The position numbers and the translations under genes were made by a program. From Chitinophaga filiformis (GTDB lineage: Bacteria; Bacteroidota; Bacteroidia; Chitinophagales; Chitinophagaceae), in NCBI RefSeq assembly GCF_021646545.1, contig NZ_JAKIRP010000003.1, forward strand, positions 186,001 through 250,000: 64,000 nucleotides of DNA, written 5' to 3'. Under the pieces are notes generated by a model. It searched no databases. It was not told the origin of the DNA and saw only the letters and a program-made list of their open reading frames with translations. Of this stretch, positions 8,521 to 17,365 are shown piece after piece. Numbering within the stretch: the stretch's first letter is position 1; each line of letters begins with the position of its first letter.

Positions 8521-8622
8521 AGGTTCAAACAATGCTTCTCCTATGCTCAACTTACGTTCATCTTACGTTCAAAGACGTAAGATGAACGTAAGTTGAGCAT
8601 AGGAGAAGCATTGTTTGAACCT
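8521..8622. repeat. Perfect 48-bp palindrome with 6-base loop
   Basis: Positions 8521-8568 and 8575-8622 are exact reverse complements over all 48 bases, with TCAAAG between them. The right arm can be read as consecutive 11-base units (8575, 8586, 8597, 8608) such as ACGTAAGATGA and ACGTAAGTTGA, and the 11-base register continues past the palindrome to about 8662. It lies between the bioB terminator and the convergent aroQ gene and codes for nothing credible. See findings. Confidence 0.95.
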
Positions 8623-8856
8623 TGTCAAAGCAAAGACAAATCGAGGCTTAATCGAACCGGAAATATTCACAAGACCCCGATGAGGCTACCTATTTCAAAC
8701 CTCGGCTATCCCCCCTTGCATTTCGTCCCCACGTTTTGGCGCCCTATGCACATGATTTTGCGTCCTGTGGACATTCCCCCAAACCGCATTTACATCTTTC
8801 CTAATATTGCCCCAGGTTCTTTGACATATGGACCTTCAGCAATGAAGGGAAGCCTG

Positions 8857-9270
8857 TTACAGGAAGTACGCTACTCCCAGCGCATATCCCTTCATGCCCA
8901 GGCCACAGATGCTGCCTACGCAGGCAGGAGCGATCATGCTTTTATGCCTGAATTCTTCGCGTGCATGGATATTACTGATATGTATTTCCAATACAGGGGT
9001 TTTGATAGCGGAAATAGCGTCGCGCAGCGCAACGGAGGTGTGAGTATAACCGCCGGCATTCAGAAGAATACCGTCGTAGGAGAATCCTATTTCATGCAGA
9101 TGATTGATCATTTCCCCTTCAACATTGCTCTGGAAATAGGTCAGCTGCACATTCGGATACTGTGCTTTCAGTTTCTCGAAATAAGACTCAAAAGACTCAT
9201 TTCCATAGATACCTGGCTCCCGCTTTCCCAGGAGATTTAAGTTAGGGCCGTTGATGATCGCTATCTGCAT
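8857..9270 (-). CDS. aroQ: Type II 3-dehydroquinate dehydratase
   Basis: A 137-residue enzyme of the shikimate pathway converting 3-dehydroquinate to 3-dehydroshikimate; the family forms dodecamers in the cytosol. Conserved features are all visible: NGPNLNLLGKREPGIYG at the N-terminus with the catalytic Tyr22 and the lid Arg17, LLNAGGYTHTSVALRDAI near 69-86, and EIHISNIHAREEFRHKS near 94-110. The length is slightly short of the usual ~145 but complete. It is followed, 40 bases upstream on the same strand, by ubiX, so ubiX and aroQ may be co-transcribed. Confidence 0.95.
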   Translation of the reverse strand: MQIAIINGPNLNLLGKREPGIYGNESFESYFEKLKAQYPNVQLTYFQSNVEGEMINHLHEIGFSYDGILLNAGGYTHTSVALRDAISAIKTPVLEIHISNIHAREEFRHKSMIAPACVGSICGLGMKGYALGVAYFL

Positions 9271-9314
9271 ATGATTGTTGGTATTATTGTGGCTGTAAAG
9301 ACGTCTGTGTATGC

Positions 9315-9884
9315 TTATTTTTCCTCACTTCCCCAACGGAAAGTATCCTGCTCTATCCCTGCAAGATCAAGTACTCTGTCTACAACGGTAGCAGCTACAT
9401 CTTCCAGTGTTTTGGGAACGCTGTAAAAGGACGGTGTGGCAGGACAGATAATGCCCCCCGCTTCTGTCACCGCCAGCATATTTTTGATATGCATCAGGTT
9501 ATAGGGCGTCTCCCTCACCACGCATATCAGCTTTCTTCTCTCCTTCAGCACCACATCTGCCGCACGGGTGATCAGATCATTGGAAATACCGGTGGCAATT
9601 CGTCCCAGTGTACCCATTGAACAGGGGCAGATGATCATGGTGTCAAACCTGCCGGAACCTGAGGCAAAAGGTGCGTGGAAGTCCTGCTGTGTGTATGTTT
9701 TGAAAGGTAATTGCTTGTAATCGTCAGTGCCCAGCTCTGTTTCCCAGACGGTACGTGCATTGGTGGTCATTACCAGGGCTATCTGGTCTGTCTGTGCGGA
9801 AGCCGCCTGCAGTTTGTTCAGTAACTGCCTGGCATAAATGGAACCGCTGGCACCTGTAACCGCTACAACTATACGATGTTTCAT
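9315..9884 (-). CDS. ubiX: Flavin prenyltransferase UbiX
   Basis: A 189-residue UbiX/Pad1-type enzyme that prenylates FMN to make the cofactor of UbiD-like decarboxylases. The N-terminal VAVTGASGSIYARQLL flavin-binding segment, IICPCSMGTLGRIATGISNDL near 90-110 and ERRKLICVVRETPYN near 115-130 are diagnostic. The partner UbiD decarboxylase is not in the window. It has a TAGCTTTG -7 box at 9904-9911, just past the terminator of ytxJ, so it starts its own transcript and likely reads on into aroQ. Confidence 0.93.
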   Translation of the reverse strand: MKHRIVVAVTGASGSIYARQLLNKLQAASAQTDQIALVMTTNARTVWETELGTDDYKQLPFKTYTQQDFHAPFASGSGRFDTMIICPCSMGTLGRIATGISNDLITRAADVVLKERRKLICVVRETPYNLMHIKNMLAVTEAGGIICPATPSFYSVPKTLEDVAATVVDRVLDLAGIEQDTFRWGSEEK

Positions 9885-9903
9885 TCGCTCAATTAATAGA
9901 GTA

Positions 9904-9911
9904 CAAAGCTA
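9904..9911 (-). promoter_or_regulatory. -7 box TAGCTTTG for ubiX
   Basis: On the minus strand TAGCTTTG matches TAnnTTTG; transcription would start near 9897, 13 bases before the ATG. Its -33 region would overlap the stem of the upstream ytxJ terminator. Confidence 0.55.
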
Positions 9912-9915
9912 GGGC

Positions 9916-9942
9916 AAAAAAAATACCGGCCATAGGCCGGTA
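9916..9942 (-). terminator. Rho-independent terminator of ytxJ
   Basis: On the minus strand TACCGGCC and GGCCGGTA form an 8-bp stem around a 3-base loop, followed by eight T residues. Confidence 0.85.
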
Positions 9943-9976
9943 CTAAATTCTTTGGATAAATAGAATAATTACTTCC

Positions 9977-10306
9977 TCAGTTTGACTTGCTCACAAGGTC
10001 ATCCATGGTGATCCCGCTGTGACTTTCATCGTAAATGCATTCCCCGTTACGGATCAGCAAAACCTGTGGCGATTCATGCGGTACGTCAAAATCCGCTGCA
10101 ATCCTGTTCGAAATGTCCCTGAATCTTATCAGGTCCAGATAGTAAAATGAGATCTCCTGCGGAGCGGCTCCTCTTTCGAGCCTGGATTTAGCTACAGCGC
10201 TGATGGAACAACGTGTGCTGTGTTTGAAAATTACTACCGGCTTCGCTGCCGATGCCTCCCTGATCTCTGTTAACTGTTGCTCTGTAGTAAGTGGTATCCA
10301 GTTCAT
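9977..10306 (-). CDS. ytxJ: YtxJ-type monothiol bacilliredoxin-like protein
   Basis: A ~109-residue thioredoxin-fold protein of the YtxJ family, linked to bacillithiol redox chemistry in Bacillota and Bacteroidota. The active-site segment is FKHSTRCSIS near residues 26-35, with a single cysteine as in monothiol bacilliredoxins; the conserved cis-Pro is in ESPQVLL near 77-83. I start it at the ATG at 10306, which overlaps the TAA of the upstream small lipoprotein gene as TAATG, suggesting translational coupling; a TTG at 10312 is the alternative. A terminator follows directly. Role in reducing mixed disulfides is inferred from the family. Confidence 0.85.
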   Translation of the reverse strand: MNWIPLTTEQQLTEIREASAAKPVVIFKHSTRCSISAVAKSRLERGAAPQEISFYYLDLIRFRDISNRIAADFDVPHESPQVLLIRNGECIYDESHSGITMDDLVSKSN

Positions 10307-10455
10307 TAACAATCCTTCGCATTTACTCCGTGCGTTGCTTTACCAATTTTCATCGGACAACCTAATTTGTTCTGTGACGCACAGGAAGTTAAGAAAGCCG
10401 CAAAGATAAGGATAAGACAGGCGCCGCCCAAAACTTTCAGATAAGATGACTGCAT
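10306..10455 (-). CDS. Small lipoprotein (~49 aa)
   Basis: A tiny exported lipoprotein: hydrophobic signal VLGGACLILIFAAF then the lipobox LTSC, leaving a mature peptide of about 28 residues ending in GVNAKDC, with a conserved-looking LGCPM segment. Such short CPM-type lipoproteins recur in Bacteroidota, function unknown. I start at the ATG at 10455; ATGs at 10488 and 10521 would lengthen the N-terminus with a non-signal-like leader. The TAA stop overlaps the ytxJ ATG, so the two genes form an operon. A TATATTTG -7 box lies at 10539-10546. Confidence 0.65.
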   Translation of the reverse strand: MQSSYLKVLGGACLILIFAAFLTSCASQNKLGCPMKIGKATHGVNAKDC

Positions 10456-10538
10456 AAAGGGATATTTAGTTGAATAATGAAATTTCATAGGGAATGGTGA
10501 TATCACTTTTTTAATCGCCAATTTTTGACGTTACTTTG

Positions 10539-10546
10539 CAAATATA
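10539..10546 (-). promoter_or_regulatory. -7 box TATATTTG for the lipoprotein-ytxJ operon
   Basis: On the minus strand this reads TATATTTG, matching TAnnTTTG; the start would be near 10532. Confidence 0.5.
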
Positions 10547-10638
10547 AAATTTATATTAAAGATTTTAGATATAATATCGTTCCTTTTTCCCTAGGTATAA
10601 ATATAACGATAAAACGCAGGTAACTGCCTTAAAATTAT

Positions 10639-11991
10639 ATGGCGAAAGTACATTTTATTGCTGTGGGCGGCAGTGTGATGCATCAGTTAGCTATCGCATT
10701 GAAAAACAAGGGTTACCAGGTAACCGGCAGTGACGATGAAATTTATGAACCTGCACTGGGCAATCTGCGGCAGGCCGGTATTGCTCCGGCAACAATGGGT
10801 TGGGATGATAGCCGTATTACGGCCGATCTTGATGCGGTTATCCTGGGTATGCATGCCCGTGGTGATAATCCTGAGCTGATCAAAGCCAAAGAACTGGGCC
10901 TTAAGATCTACTCTTTCCCGGAATATATTTACCAGGAAAGCCAGCAGAAGAAAAGGGTTGTTGTAGGCGGCAGCCACGGTAAAACCACTACCACTGCCAT
11001 GATCATGCATGTACTGCAGCAGTCAGGACAGGCTTTTGATTACCTGGTTGGTGCACGCCTGGCCGGCTTTGCACAGTCTGTCAATATCACTGATGCCCCT
11101 GTCATCGTTTGTGAAGGAGATGAATACCCTGCTTCCGTTATCGAAAAGCGGCCAAAATTCCATTTCCTCCATCCGCATATTGCTGTATTGACCGGCATTG
11201 CCTGGGATCACATCAATGTGTTCCCCACTTTCGATAATTACCTGGAACAGTTTGCCATTTTCCTGCGTACCATGAAGGCCGGCCATACGCTGATCTACAA
11301 CAGTACAGATCCGGAACTGGTAAAACTGGTAAAGACAGAAGGTCTGCACCTGAAACTGGTCCCTTACGATATACCACAACACAAGATCGTCAACGGCACC
11401 ACAACCGTCACTTTCGGCAGCGGACAAACCGTACTCGAAGTATTCGGCGATCATAACCTGTTGAACATGCATGCTGCGCGCCTTGTTTGTAATGAACTGG
11501 GTATCAGCGACGAAACCTTCCTGAAAGCTATCGCCACCTTCAAAGGTGCTGCCAAAAGGCTGGAACTGGTAGGCAAAAATGATCATTGCGCTATTTACCG
11601 CGACTTTGCCCATGCACCGTCCAAAGTAATGGCCACCATCAATGCCCTGCAGTCCCAATATCCACATCGCAGGCTGATAGCCGTACTGGAATTGCATACG
11701 TACAGCAGCCTGAACGCCGAGTTCATGGTGCAGTACCAGGGTGTGATGGATAAAGCAGATGTGCCTGTCGTGTTCTACAGTAAACATGCACTGGAGATCA
11801 AACGCATGCCGGACCTGGCCCCCGACCTGGTGGCACAGGGCTTTGGCCGCAACGACCTGGAGATATTCACCAACAGGGAGCACCTGCAGGCATTCCTCGA
11901 CAAGCAGGACTACCACAACGCTAACCTGCTCATGATGAGTTCGGGTGATTATGAAGGATTGGATGTAAATTCGCTGAAAAAGTATCTATAA
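10639..11991 (+). CDS. mpl: Mur ligase, Mpl-like (UDP-MurNAc:tripeptide ligase)
   Basis: A 450-residue Mur ligase most like Mpl, which reattaches the tripeptide L-Ala-gamma-D-Glu-meso-DAP to UDP-MurNAc during peptidoglycan recycling. Visible: the N-terminal Rossmann-like domain starting VHFIAVGGSVM, the ATP P-loop GGSHGKTTTT at 110-119, CEGDEYPAS near 154, GIAWDHINVFPT near 187-198 and the C-terminal YRDFAHAPSKV segment near 325, all typical of Mpl/MurC-type ligases. The lack of the other mur genes around it favours recycling over the de novo pathway. It is followed after 9 bases by the exonuclease gene, so the two probably share a transcript. Confidence 0.85.
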   Translation: MAKVHFIAVGGSVMHQLAIALKNKGYQVTGSDDEIYEPALGNLRQAGIAPATMGWDDSRITADLDAVILGMHARGDNPELIKAKELGLKIYSFPEYIYQESQQKKRVVVGGSHGKTTTTAMIMHVLQQSGQAFDYLVGARLAGFAQSVNITDAPVIVCEGDEYPASVIEKRPKFHFLHPHIAVLTGIAWDHINVFPTFDNYLEQFAIFLRTMKAGHTLIYNSTDPELVKLVKTEGLHLKLVPYDIPQHKIVNGTTTVTFGSGQTVLEVFGDHNLLNMHAARLVCNELGISDETFLKAIATFKGAAKRLELVGKNDHCAIYRDFAHAPSKVMATINALQSQYPHRRLIAVLELHTYSSLNAEFMVQYQGVMDKADVPVVFYSKHALEIKRMPDLAPDLVAQGFGRNDLEIFTNREHLQAFLDKQDYHNANLLMMSSGDYEGLDVNSLKKYL

Positions 11992-12000
11992 AAATTAGTC

Positions 12001-12774
12001 ATGCCCTCTTTGCAACTGAAAAGGCCCCTGGCCGTAATTGATCTGGAGACGACCGGCACCAATGTGGCTACGGACCGTATAATTGAAATTGCTATCATCA
12101 AGGTATTCCCTGACAAGACTACCCAATCCAAGGTGAAAAGAATTCACCCCGGCATGCCTATTCCTGCGTCCTCTACCGCTATTCACGGTATCAGCGATGA
12201 GGACGTGAAGGATTGTCCGAATTTTAAACAATGTGCGAATGAACTGCGCCAGTACCTGGACAATTGCGACCTGGCGGGTTATAATTCCAACCGTTTCGAT
12301 ATACCATTGCTGGTAGAGGAATTCCTTCGTGCAGGCCTTGAATTTGACGTGAAAGACCGCAAATTCATCGACGTGCAGAAGATTTTTCATCTGATGGAAA
12401 AACGTACGCTCAGCGCTGCTTATAAGTTCTATTGCGACAAAAACCTGGAGAATGCACACAGCGCTGAAGCAGATGCCCTCGCTACCTACGAGATACTGGA
12501 AGCACAGCTGTCCCGCTACGAGCAGCTGCAGGCCGAAGTGGCCCCGCTGGCAGAATTCACGAAAGAAGACGACTACGTTGACTTTGCAAGGCGGATGGTG
12601 ATGCAGAATGGCCTGGAAGTATTCAATTTTGGTAAATATAAGGGCAGACCTGTAAGAGAAGTGCTGAAAATAGAACCTCAATACTATGATTGGATGATGA
12701 AAGCTGATTTTCCGCTGAATACCAAGCAGAAACTCACAGAAATATACCATAGTATGATGTTAAAAAAGATTTAA
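12001..12774 (+). CDS. DEDDh 3'-5' exonuclease with C-terminal FGKYKG domain
   Basis: A 257-residue protein. Residues 10-175 are a DnaQ-like exonuclease: VIDLETTGT gives Asp14 and Glu16 (Exo I), YNSNRFDIPLL near 96 gives the Exo II Asp, and HSAEADALATYE near 158 gives the Exo III His and Asp. The C-terminal ~60 residues contain FNFGKYKGRPVREV and a YYDWMMKADF segment, the small domain found after such exonucleases in Bacteroidota. It is not a polymerase III epsilon fused to polymerase; proofreading, repair or RNA trimming are all possible. It directly follows mpl. Confidence 0.88.
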   Translation: MPSLQLKRPLAVIDLETTGTNVATDRIIEIAIIKVFPDKTTQSKVKRIHPGMPIPASSTAIHGISDEDVKDCPNFKQCANELRQYLDNCDLAGYNSNRFDIPLLVEEFLRAGLEFDVKDRKFIDVQKIFHLMEKRTLSAAYKFYCDKNLENAHSAEADALATYEILEAQLSRYEQLQAEVAPLAEFTKEDDYVDFARRMVMQNGLEVFNFGKYKGRPVREVLKIEPQYYDWMMKADFPLNTKQKLTEIYHSMMLKKI

Positions 12775-12842
12775 TATTTATAAAACCCTTCCTTTATTTA
12801 GCGATTACACTAATTTCGCACTCCTAAACAACATTTGCTAGA

Positions 12843-13589
12843 TTGGAAAAGCTCGTCATAATTCCCACGTACAATGAGAAGGATAACATCCGTAACATCA
12901 TTGACGCGGTATTTGCCCTGCAACAAGATTTTCATGTACTGATCGTGGACGATGGTTCGCCCGACGGTACCGGTAATATTGTAAGGAATATGCAGCAATC
13001 CCACTCCGGCGAGTTGTTCCTGGTGGAAAGAAGCGGTAAGCAGGGATTAGGTACGGCCTATATCTTCGGCTTCAAATGGGCGCTGGAGAAAGGATACCAG
13101 TACATCTTCGAGATGGATGCTGACTTTTCCCACAGCCCGGCTGATCTTGTGCGATTGTATAACGCCTGTGCAAAGGAAGGTGGCGATGTTTCCGTAGGCT
13201 CCCGCTATGTAAAAGGCGGCAGAACGGAGAACTGGCCCTGGGATAGGGCAATCCTCTCCTATGGCGCTTCCATCTACGTACGCCTGGTCACCTGGATCAG
13301 GGTAAAAGATGCCACTGCCGGCTTTGTATGTTACAAAAGGCAGGTACTGGAAGCAATTAACCTGGATGCGATCCGTTTCGTAGGATACGCCTTCCAGATA
13401 GAAATGAAATTCACGGCCTGGAAATTGGGCTTCAAAATAAAGGAAGTACCGATCACCTTTAAGGACCGTAAAGAAGGATATTCCAAAATGAGTAAGGGGA
13501 TTATTAAAGAAGGGATACTGGGAGTACTCAAAATTCAATGGGAAAGCCTGTTCCGCAAGTATGAAAGACGCGTAAGAAACAGCGAATAA
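12843..13589 (+). CDS. Polyprenol-phosphate mannose synthase-like glycosyltransferase (GT2)
   Basis: A 248-residue family 2 glycosyltransferase of the Dpm1 type, expected to load a sugar onto a polyprenyl phosphate at the inner membrane's cytosolic face. Motifs: IIPTYNEKDN at 6-15, VDDGSPDGTG at 35-44, EMDADFSHSP near 96 (metal-binding DxD), and SRYVKGG near 120. There is no C-terminal membrane domain, as in the soluble Dpm1 group. The start is a TTG at 12843; no ATG lies between it and the first conserved motif, so TTG use is well supported. It is followed six bases later by an EamA transporter gene. Confidence 0.88.
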   Translation: MEKLVIIPTYNEKDNIRNIIDAVFALQQDFHVLIVDDGSPDGTGNIVRNMQQSHSGELFLVERSGKQGLGTAYIFGFKWALEKGYQYIFEMDADFSHSPADLVRLYNACAKEGGDVSVGSRYVKGGRTENWPWDRAILSYGASIYVRLVTWIRVKDATAGFVCYKRQVLEAINLDAIRFVGYAFQIEMKFTAWKLGFKIKEVPITFKDRKEGYSKMSKGIIKEGILGVLKIQWESLFRKYERRVRNSE

Positions 13590-13595
13590 GCGGAA

Positions 13596-14477
13596 ATGAA
13601 AAAAGCACTGATACAATTACACCTGTCGGTATTTCTGGCGGGTTTTACGGGTATATTGGGAAAACTCATCACCCTCAATGAAGGAATGCTTGTCTGGTAC
13701 AGGCTCCTGTTCACCATCATCACGCTCTACGTCATTTTCCGGTGGAAAAAGATGCTTACAAAACTCTCCTTTAAACAGATCGTTCCTATTGGCCTTACCG
13801 GCATGGTAGTCGTATTGCACTGGCTGTTTTTCTATGCCAGTATCAAATATTCGAATGTTTCTATTGGTGTGGTTTGTTTTGCGCTCACCAGCCTGTTCAC
13901 GGCAGCGCTCGATCCGCTGATAAACCGGTACCGGGTTGATAAGATAGAGCTGCTGCTAAGCGGTATCACACTCTGCGGCATTTTCCTCATCTTCCATTTC
14001 GACGTACAGTACCGCACAGGCATCATCCTGGGTATCATTTCTGCCCTCTTTGCAGCCCTGTTCACTATCTTCAACAAACGCCTGATCGCTAAATACGACA
14101 CGCCGACCATTACTTTTTATGAGCTGTCGGTGGGCTGGGTGGGCCTTTCCCTGCTCATGCCTGCTTACCTGTACTTCTTCCCGCAGCCTTTAAGCCTGCC
14201 TTCGTTTGCAGATTTCAGCTACCTGTTGATCCTGGCCTGGGCCTGCACGGTGTGCATGTATATGCTGCTGATGAATGCCCTGACGAAGATCTCTCCTTTT
14301 ACGGTGAACCTCTCCTTCAACCTGGAGCCGGTGTACAGTATTGTGATGGCCTTCATTCTCTTCCATGAGAACCGGGAGCTGACTTACGCATTTTACATTG
14401 GCCTTGCCTGCATTGTATTGTCAGTAGCGCTGCAAATGACCAGGGTCACGCGAAACATAAGGCAAACTCATGCCTGA
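13596..14477 (+). CDS. EamA/DMT-family transporter
   Basis: A 293-residue inner-membrane protein with about ten transmembrane helices in two EamA repeats, the drug/metabolite transporter pattern. The second repeat begins around residue 150 (GIILGIISALFAALFTIFNK). A conserved LEPVYSIVMAFILFHE segment near 250 is characteristic of EamA domains. Substrate unknown. It follows the glycosyltransferase gene with a 6-base gap and so is probably co-transcribed with it. Confidence 0.88.
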   Translation: MKKALIQLHLSVFLAGFTGILGKLITLNEGMLVWYRLLFTIITLYVIFRWKKMLTKLSFKQIVPIGLTGMVVVLHWLFFYASIKYSNVSIGVVCFALTSLFTAALDPLINRYRVDKIELLLSGITLCGIFLIFHFDVQYRTGIILGIISALFAALFTIFNKRLIAKYDTPTITFYELSVGWVGLSLLMPAYLYFFPQPLSLPSFADFSYLLILAWACTVCMYMLLMNALTKISPFTVNLSFNLEPVYSIVMAFILFHENRELTYAFYIGLACIVLSVALQMTRVTRNIRQTHA

Positions 14478-14537
14478 TTTCGACCGTCTATCCGCAATTC
14501 GCGTGTAAGTAATACCGATTTTTATATTTTAGGCCAC

Positions 14538-17306
14538 ATGAAGCAAATCATGTGTGCAGCCGCATTTACCGGCATCTCCTTACTATCTTATGCGCAACAG
14601 CCTGCAAAAAAGCCACTTGATCATTCAGTGTACGACAGCTGGCAGAGCATCGGTAGTAAAGCTATCAGTAATAACGGTCAGTGGACCGTCTATACCGTCA
14701 CGCCACAGGAAGGCGACGCATCCCTCGTTATCTATAACAACCAGAGTGGACAAAGACTGGAAGTGCCCCGTGGCAGCAATCCGGTGATCACGGAAGACAG
14801 CCGCTATGCCATCTTCTCTATCAAGGCGCCCTTTGCAGTAGTGCGACAGGCGAAGATCAAAAAGAAGAAGCCGGCAGACATGCCAAAAGATTCCCTGGGT
14901 ATCGTTACCCTGGGCAGCAGCGATGTGTACAAAGTCCCGGCAGTACGATCTTTCAGAACACCTGAAAAAGGCAGCGGCGTTGTGGCCTATCTGAAAGAAA
15001 AGCCACAAACGGACACCGCAAGCGGCCATCTGGTCATCTATTATCCCGATAAAAAATCCGCAGATACTATCCGGAATGTACAGGACTATGTTTTCAGCAA
15101 ACCGGGCAACCGCTTGCTGGCAGAAGTACTGACCGATAAGAAAGATTCTCTCTCAAAAGCCGCCGTATTGCTGTGGGATGTAGCCGGCCGCAAAGCGGAT
15201 ACCCTGAGCCGTGGTACCGCCCTCCGCAGTCAGTTTGCCTTCGATGAGGCAGGCGAACAGGCTGCCTGGTGTAGCTCCCGCGATAGTGCCAAAGCCCTTC
15301 AGCAGTTTTACTCCCTGTATTATTACCGCCCGGGACAGGACAGCGGTGTAATTACCGCCGACAGGAATACGCGGGCATTCCCCGCCAACTGGTCTGTCAG
15401 CGCCGATGGCAAAGTATGGTTCAGCCAGAACGGACAACGGCTGTTCTTCGGCACGGCTCCCATCAGGCCTCCGAAAGATACCAACATCGTAGACTTTGAA
15501 GTGGCGAAAGTGGATATCTGGAACTACCAGGATGATTACCTGCAGCCCATGCAGCTGAAAAATGCAGACAGAGAGTTGAAAAGAAGCTACCAGGCCGTGT
15601 ACTACCCGGGTAACAAACAGATTGTACAGCTGGCAGATATGGACATGGAAAGCATAGCCTTTGCCAAAGAGGGTAACAGTCCGTATGCCGTAGGATATAC
15701 CGACAAAGGACAACGTGTACCGATACAGTGGACCGGGCATTCCCTGAAAACCGCTTACCTGGTGAACCTGGAAAACGGCAACCGCAAACTGTTACAGCAA
15801 AACATGGACAGTATTGCCCGCATCTCTCCTGCCGGCCGCTACATCACCTGGTACAACCTGCAGCAGAAACATTGGTTTGCTTATGAAACAACGACAGGCA
15901 TCACCCGGAACATAACAGAGAAAATACCGGTTTCACTTTCTGAAGAAGATGATGATCATCCGGAGTTACCCGGTCCTTATGGCATGGCCGGATGGCTGGA
16001 AGACGACAAGGCCGTGTACATTTACGACAGGTATGACATCTGGCAGGTTGACCCTACCGGGAAAACCCCTCCGCAGATGATCACAGCAGGTTACGGGCGC
16101 CAGCAGAAGCTGCGTTTCCGTTATACCAAAGTGGTGCAGGAAGAACGGTTCTTTAAACCGGGCCAGCAACTGCTGCTGGAAACCTTCAACGAGACGAGTA
16201 AGGAGAATGGTTTCTATATGGCCTCCTGTACGTTCAAAAAGGCCCCTTTAAGGCCCGAACTGCTTGTCATGGGACCTTACTCCTTCGGCGACCCTGTAAA
16301 GGCCGAAAACGCCGGAAATTACATTTTTACAAAAGCGAGTTATGTACAGTCGCCCGATGTGTACACCGGTACCTCATTCGCTAATGCCACACAGATCAGT
16401 CACATCAATCCACAGCAGCAGCAATACAACTGGGGTACGGCAGAGCTTTTCAAATGGACGGCCTACAATGGCAAGCCGGCGGAGGGCATCCTGTATAAAC
16501 CGGAAGACTTCGACAGCACAAAGAAGTATCCTGTGTTACTGTATTTCTACGAGAAGCTGACAGATGGCCTGTATAATTATCAGCCACCGTCCCCTACCCC
16601 TTCCAGGTTGAATATTCCGTTCTTTGTGAGTCGTGGTTACCTGGTGCTGGCGCCGGATATTACCTACGAAAACGGTTATCCGGGACAGGGAGCTTACAAT
16701 TATGTTGTCAGCGGCGCCCGTGCACTGGCAGCACATCCCTGGGCAGACAGCCTGAATATGGGCATCCAGGGACAAAGCTGGGGCGGTTACCAGGTAGCTT
16801 ACCTGATCACCCGCACCAACCTGTTCAAAGCGGCGTGGGCTGGCGCACCTGTGGCCAATATGACCAGCGCCTATGGCGGCATCCGCTGGGAAACGGGTAT
16901 GAACCGCCAGTTCCAGTACGAGCGTTCTCAAAGCCGTATCGGCGCTACTTTGTGGGAAAAACCGGAGCTCTACATAGAGAACTCACCGCTGTTCTACCTG
17001 CCTAAGGTAACAACGCCACTGGCTATCATGAGCAATGATGCAGATGGTGCGGTACCCTGGTACCAGGGCATTGAACTGTTCACCGGTTTGCGCCGCCTGG
17101 GTAAAAAAGTATGGCTGCTCAACTACAACAATGAGGCACATAACCTCGTGCAGCGCCAGAACCGTAAGGATATCCAGCGCCGCGAGCAGCAGTTCTTCGA
17201 CCATTTCCTGAAGAATGCCCCTGCGCCGGAGTGGATGGAGAAAGGCGTACCGGCAACAGAAAAAGGAAAGAACTGGGGTTGGGAAACAGTAGGCAACGCA
17301 CAATAA
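14538..17306 (+). CDS. Secreted S9 family peptidase (prolyl oligopeptidase-like)
   Basis: A 922-residue exported serine peptidase. A signal peptide (cut near SYAQQP, residue 19-21) is followed by a long beta-propeller region and a C-terminal alpha/beta-hydrolase domain from about residue 650. The catalytic triad can be read as Ser747 in GQSWGGYQ, Asp836 in NDADGAVPW and His868 in NEAHNLV. Peptidases of this type in Bacteroidota act on oligopeptides in the periplasm or outside. It is followed by a strong terminator. A second S9 enzyme of a different subfamily is encoded at 35.1-37.2 kb. Confidence 0.92.
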   Translation: MKQIMCAAAFTGISLLSYAQQPAKKPLDHSVYDSWQSIGSKAISNNGQWTVYTVTPQEGDASLVIYNNQSGQRLEVPRGSNPVITEDSRYAIFSIKAPFAVVRQAKIKKKKPADMPKDSLGIVTLGSSDVYKVPAVRSFRTPEKGSGVVAYLKEKPQTDTASGHLVIYYPDKKSADTIRNVQDYVFSKPGNRLLAEVLTDKKDSLSKAAVLLWDVAGRKADTLSRGTALRSQFAFDEAGEQAAWCSSRDSAKALQQFYSLYYYRPGQDSGVITADRNTRAFPANWSVSADGKVWFSQNGQRLFFGTAPIRPPKDTNIVDFEVAKVDIWNYQDDYLQPMQLKNADRELKRSYQAVYYPGNKQIVQLADMDMESIAFAKEGNSPYAVGYTDKGQRVPIQWTGHSLKTAYLVNLENGNRKLLQQNMDSIARISPAGRYITWYNLQQKHWFAYETTTGITRNITEKIPVSLSEEDDDHPELPGPYGMAGWLEDDKAVYIYDRYDIWQVDPTGKTPPQMITAGYGRQQKLRFRYTKVVQEERFFKPGQQLLLETFNETSKENGFYMASCTFKKAPLRPELLVMGPYSFGDPVKAENAGNYIFTKASYVQSPDVYTGTSFANATQISHINPQQQQYNWGTAELFKWTAYNGKPAEGILYKPEDFDSTKKYPVLLYFYEKLTDGLYNYQPPSPTPSRLNIPFFVSRGYLVLAPDITYENGYPGQGAYNYVVSGARALAAHPWADSLNMGIQGQSWGGYQVAYLITRTNLFKAAWAGAPVANMTSAYGGIRWETGMNRQFQYERSQSRIGATLWEKPELYIENSPLFYLPKVTTPLAIMSNDADGAVPWYQGIELFTGLRRLGKKVWLLNYNNEAHNLVQRQNRKDIQRREQQFFDHFLKNAPAPEWMEKGVPATEKGKNWGWETVGNAQ

Positions 17307-17327
17307 CATTCAACTGATAAAAACACG

Positions 17328-17365
17328 AGAGCCAGTATCAAAAGTATGATACTGGCTCTTTTTAT
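17328..17365 (+). terminator. Rho-independent terminator of the S9 peptidase gene
   Basis: AGAGCCAGTATCA at 17328-17340 pairs perfectly with TGATACTGGCTCT at 17347-17359, followed by a T run. Confidence 0.88.

Noticed and set aside
8593..9240. A 215-residue plus-strand frame over the palindrome and aroQ
   Set aside because: It begins inside the palindrome, runs antisense to a clear aroQ gene and has no recognisable domain.
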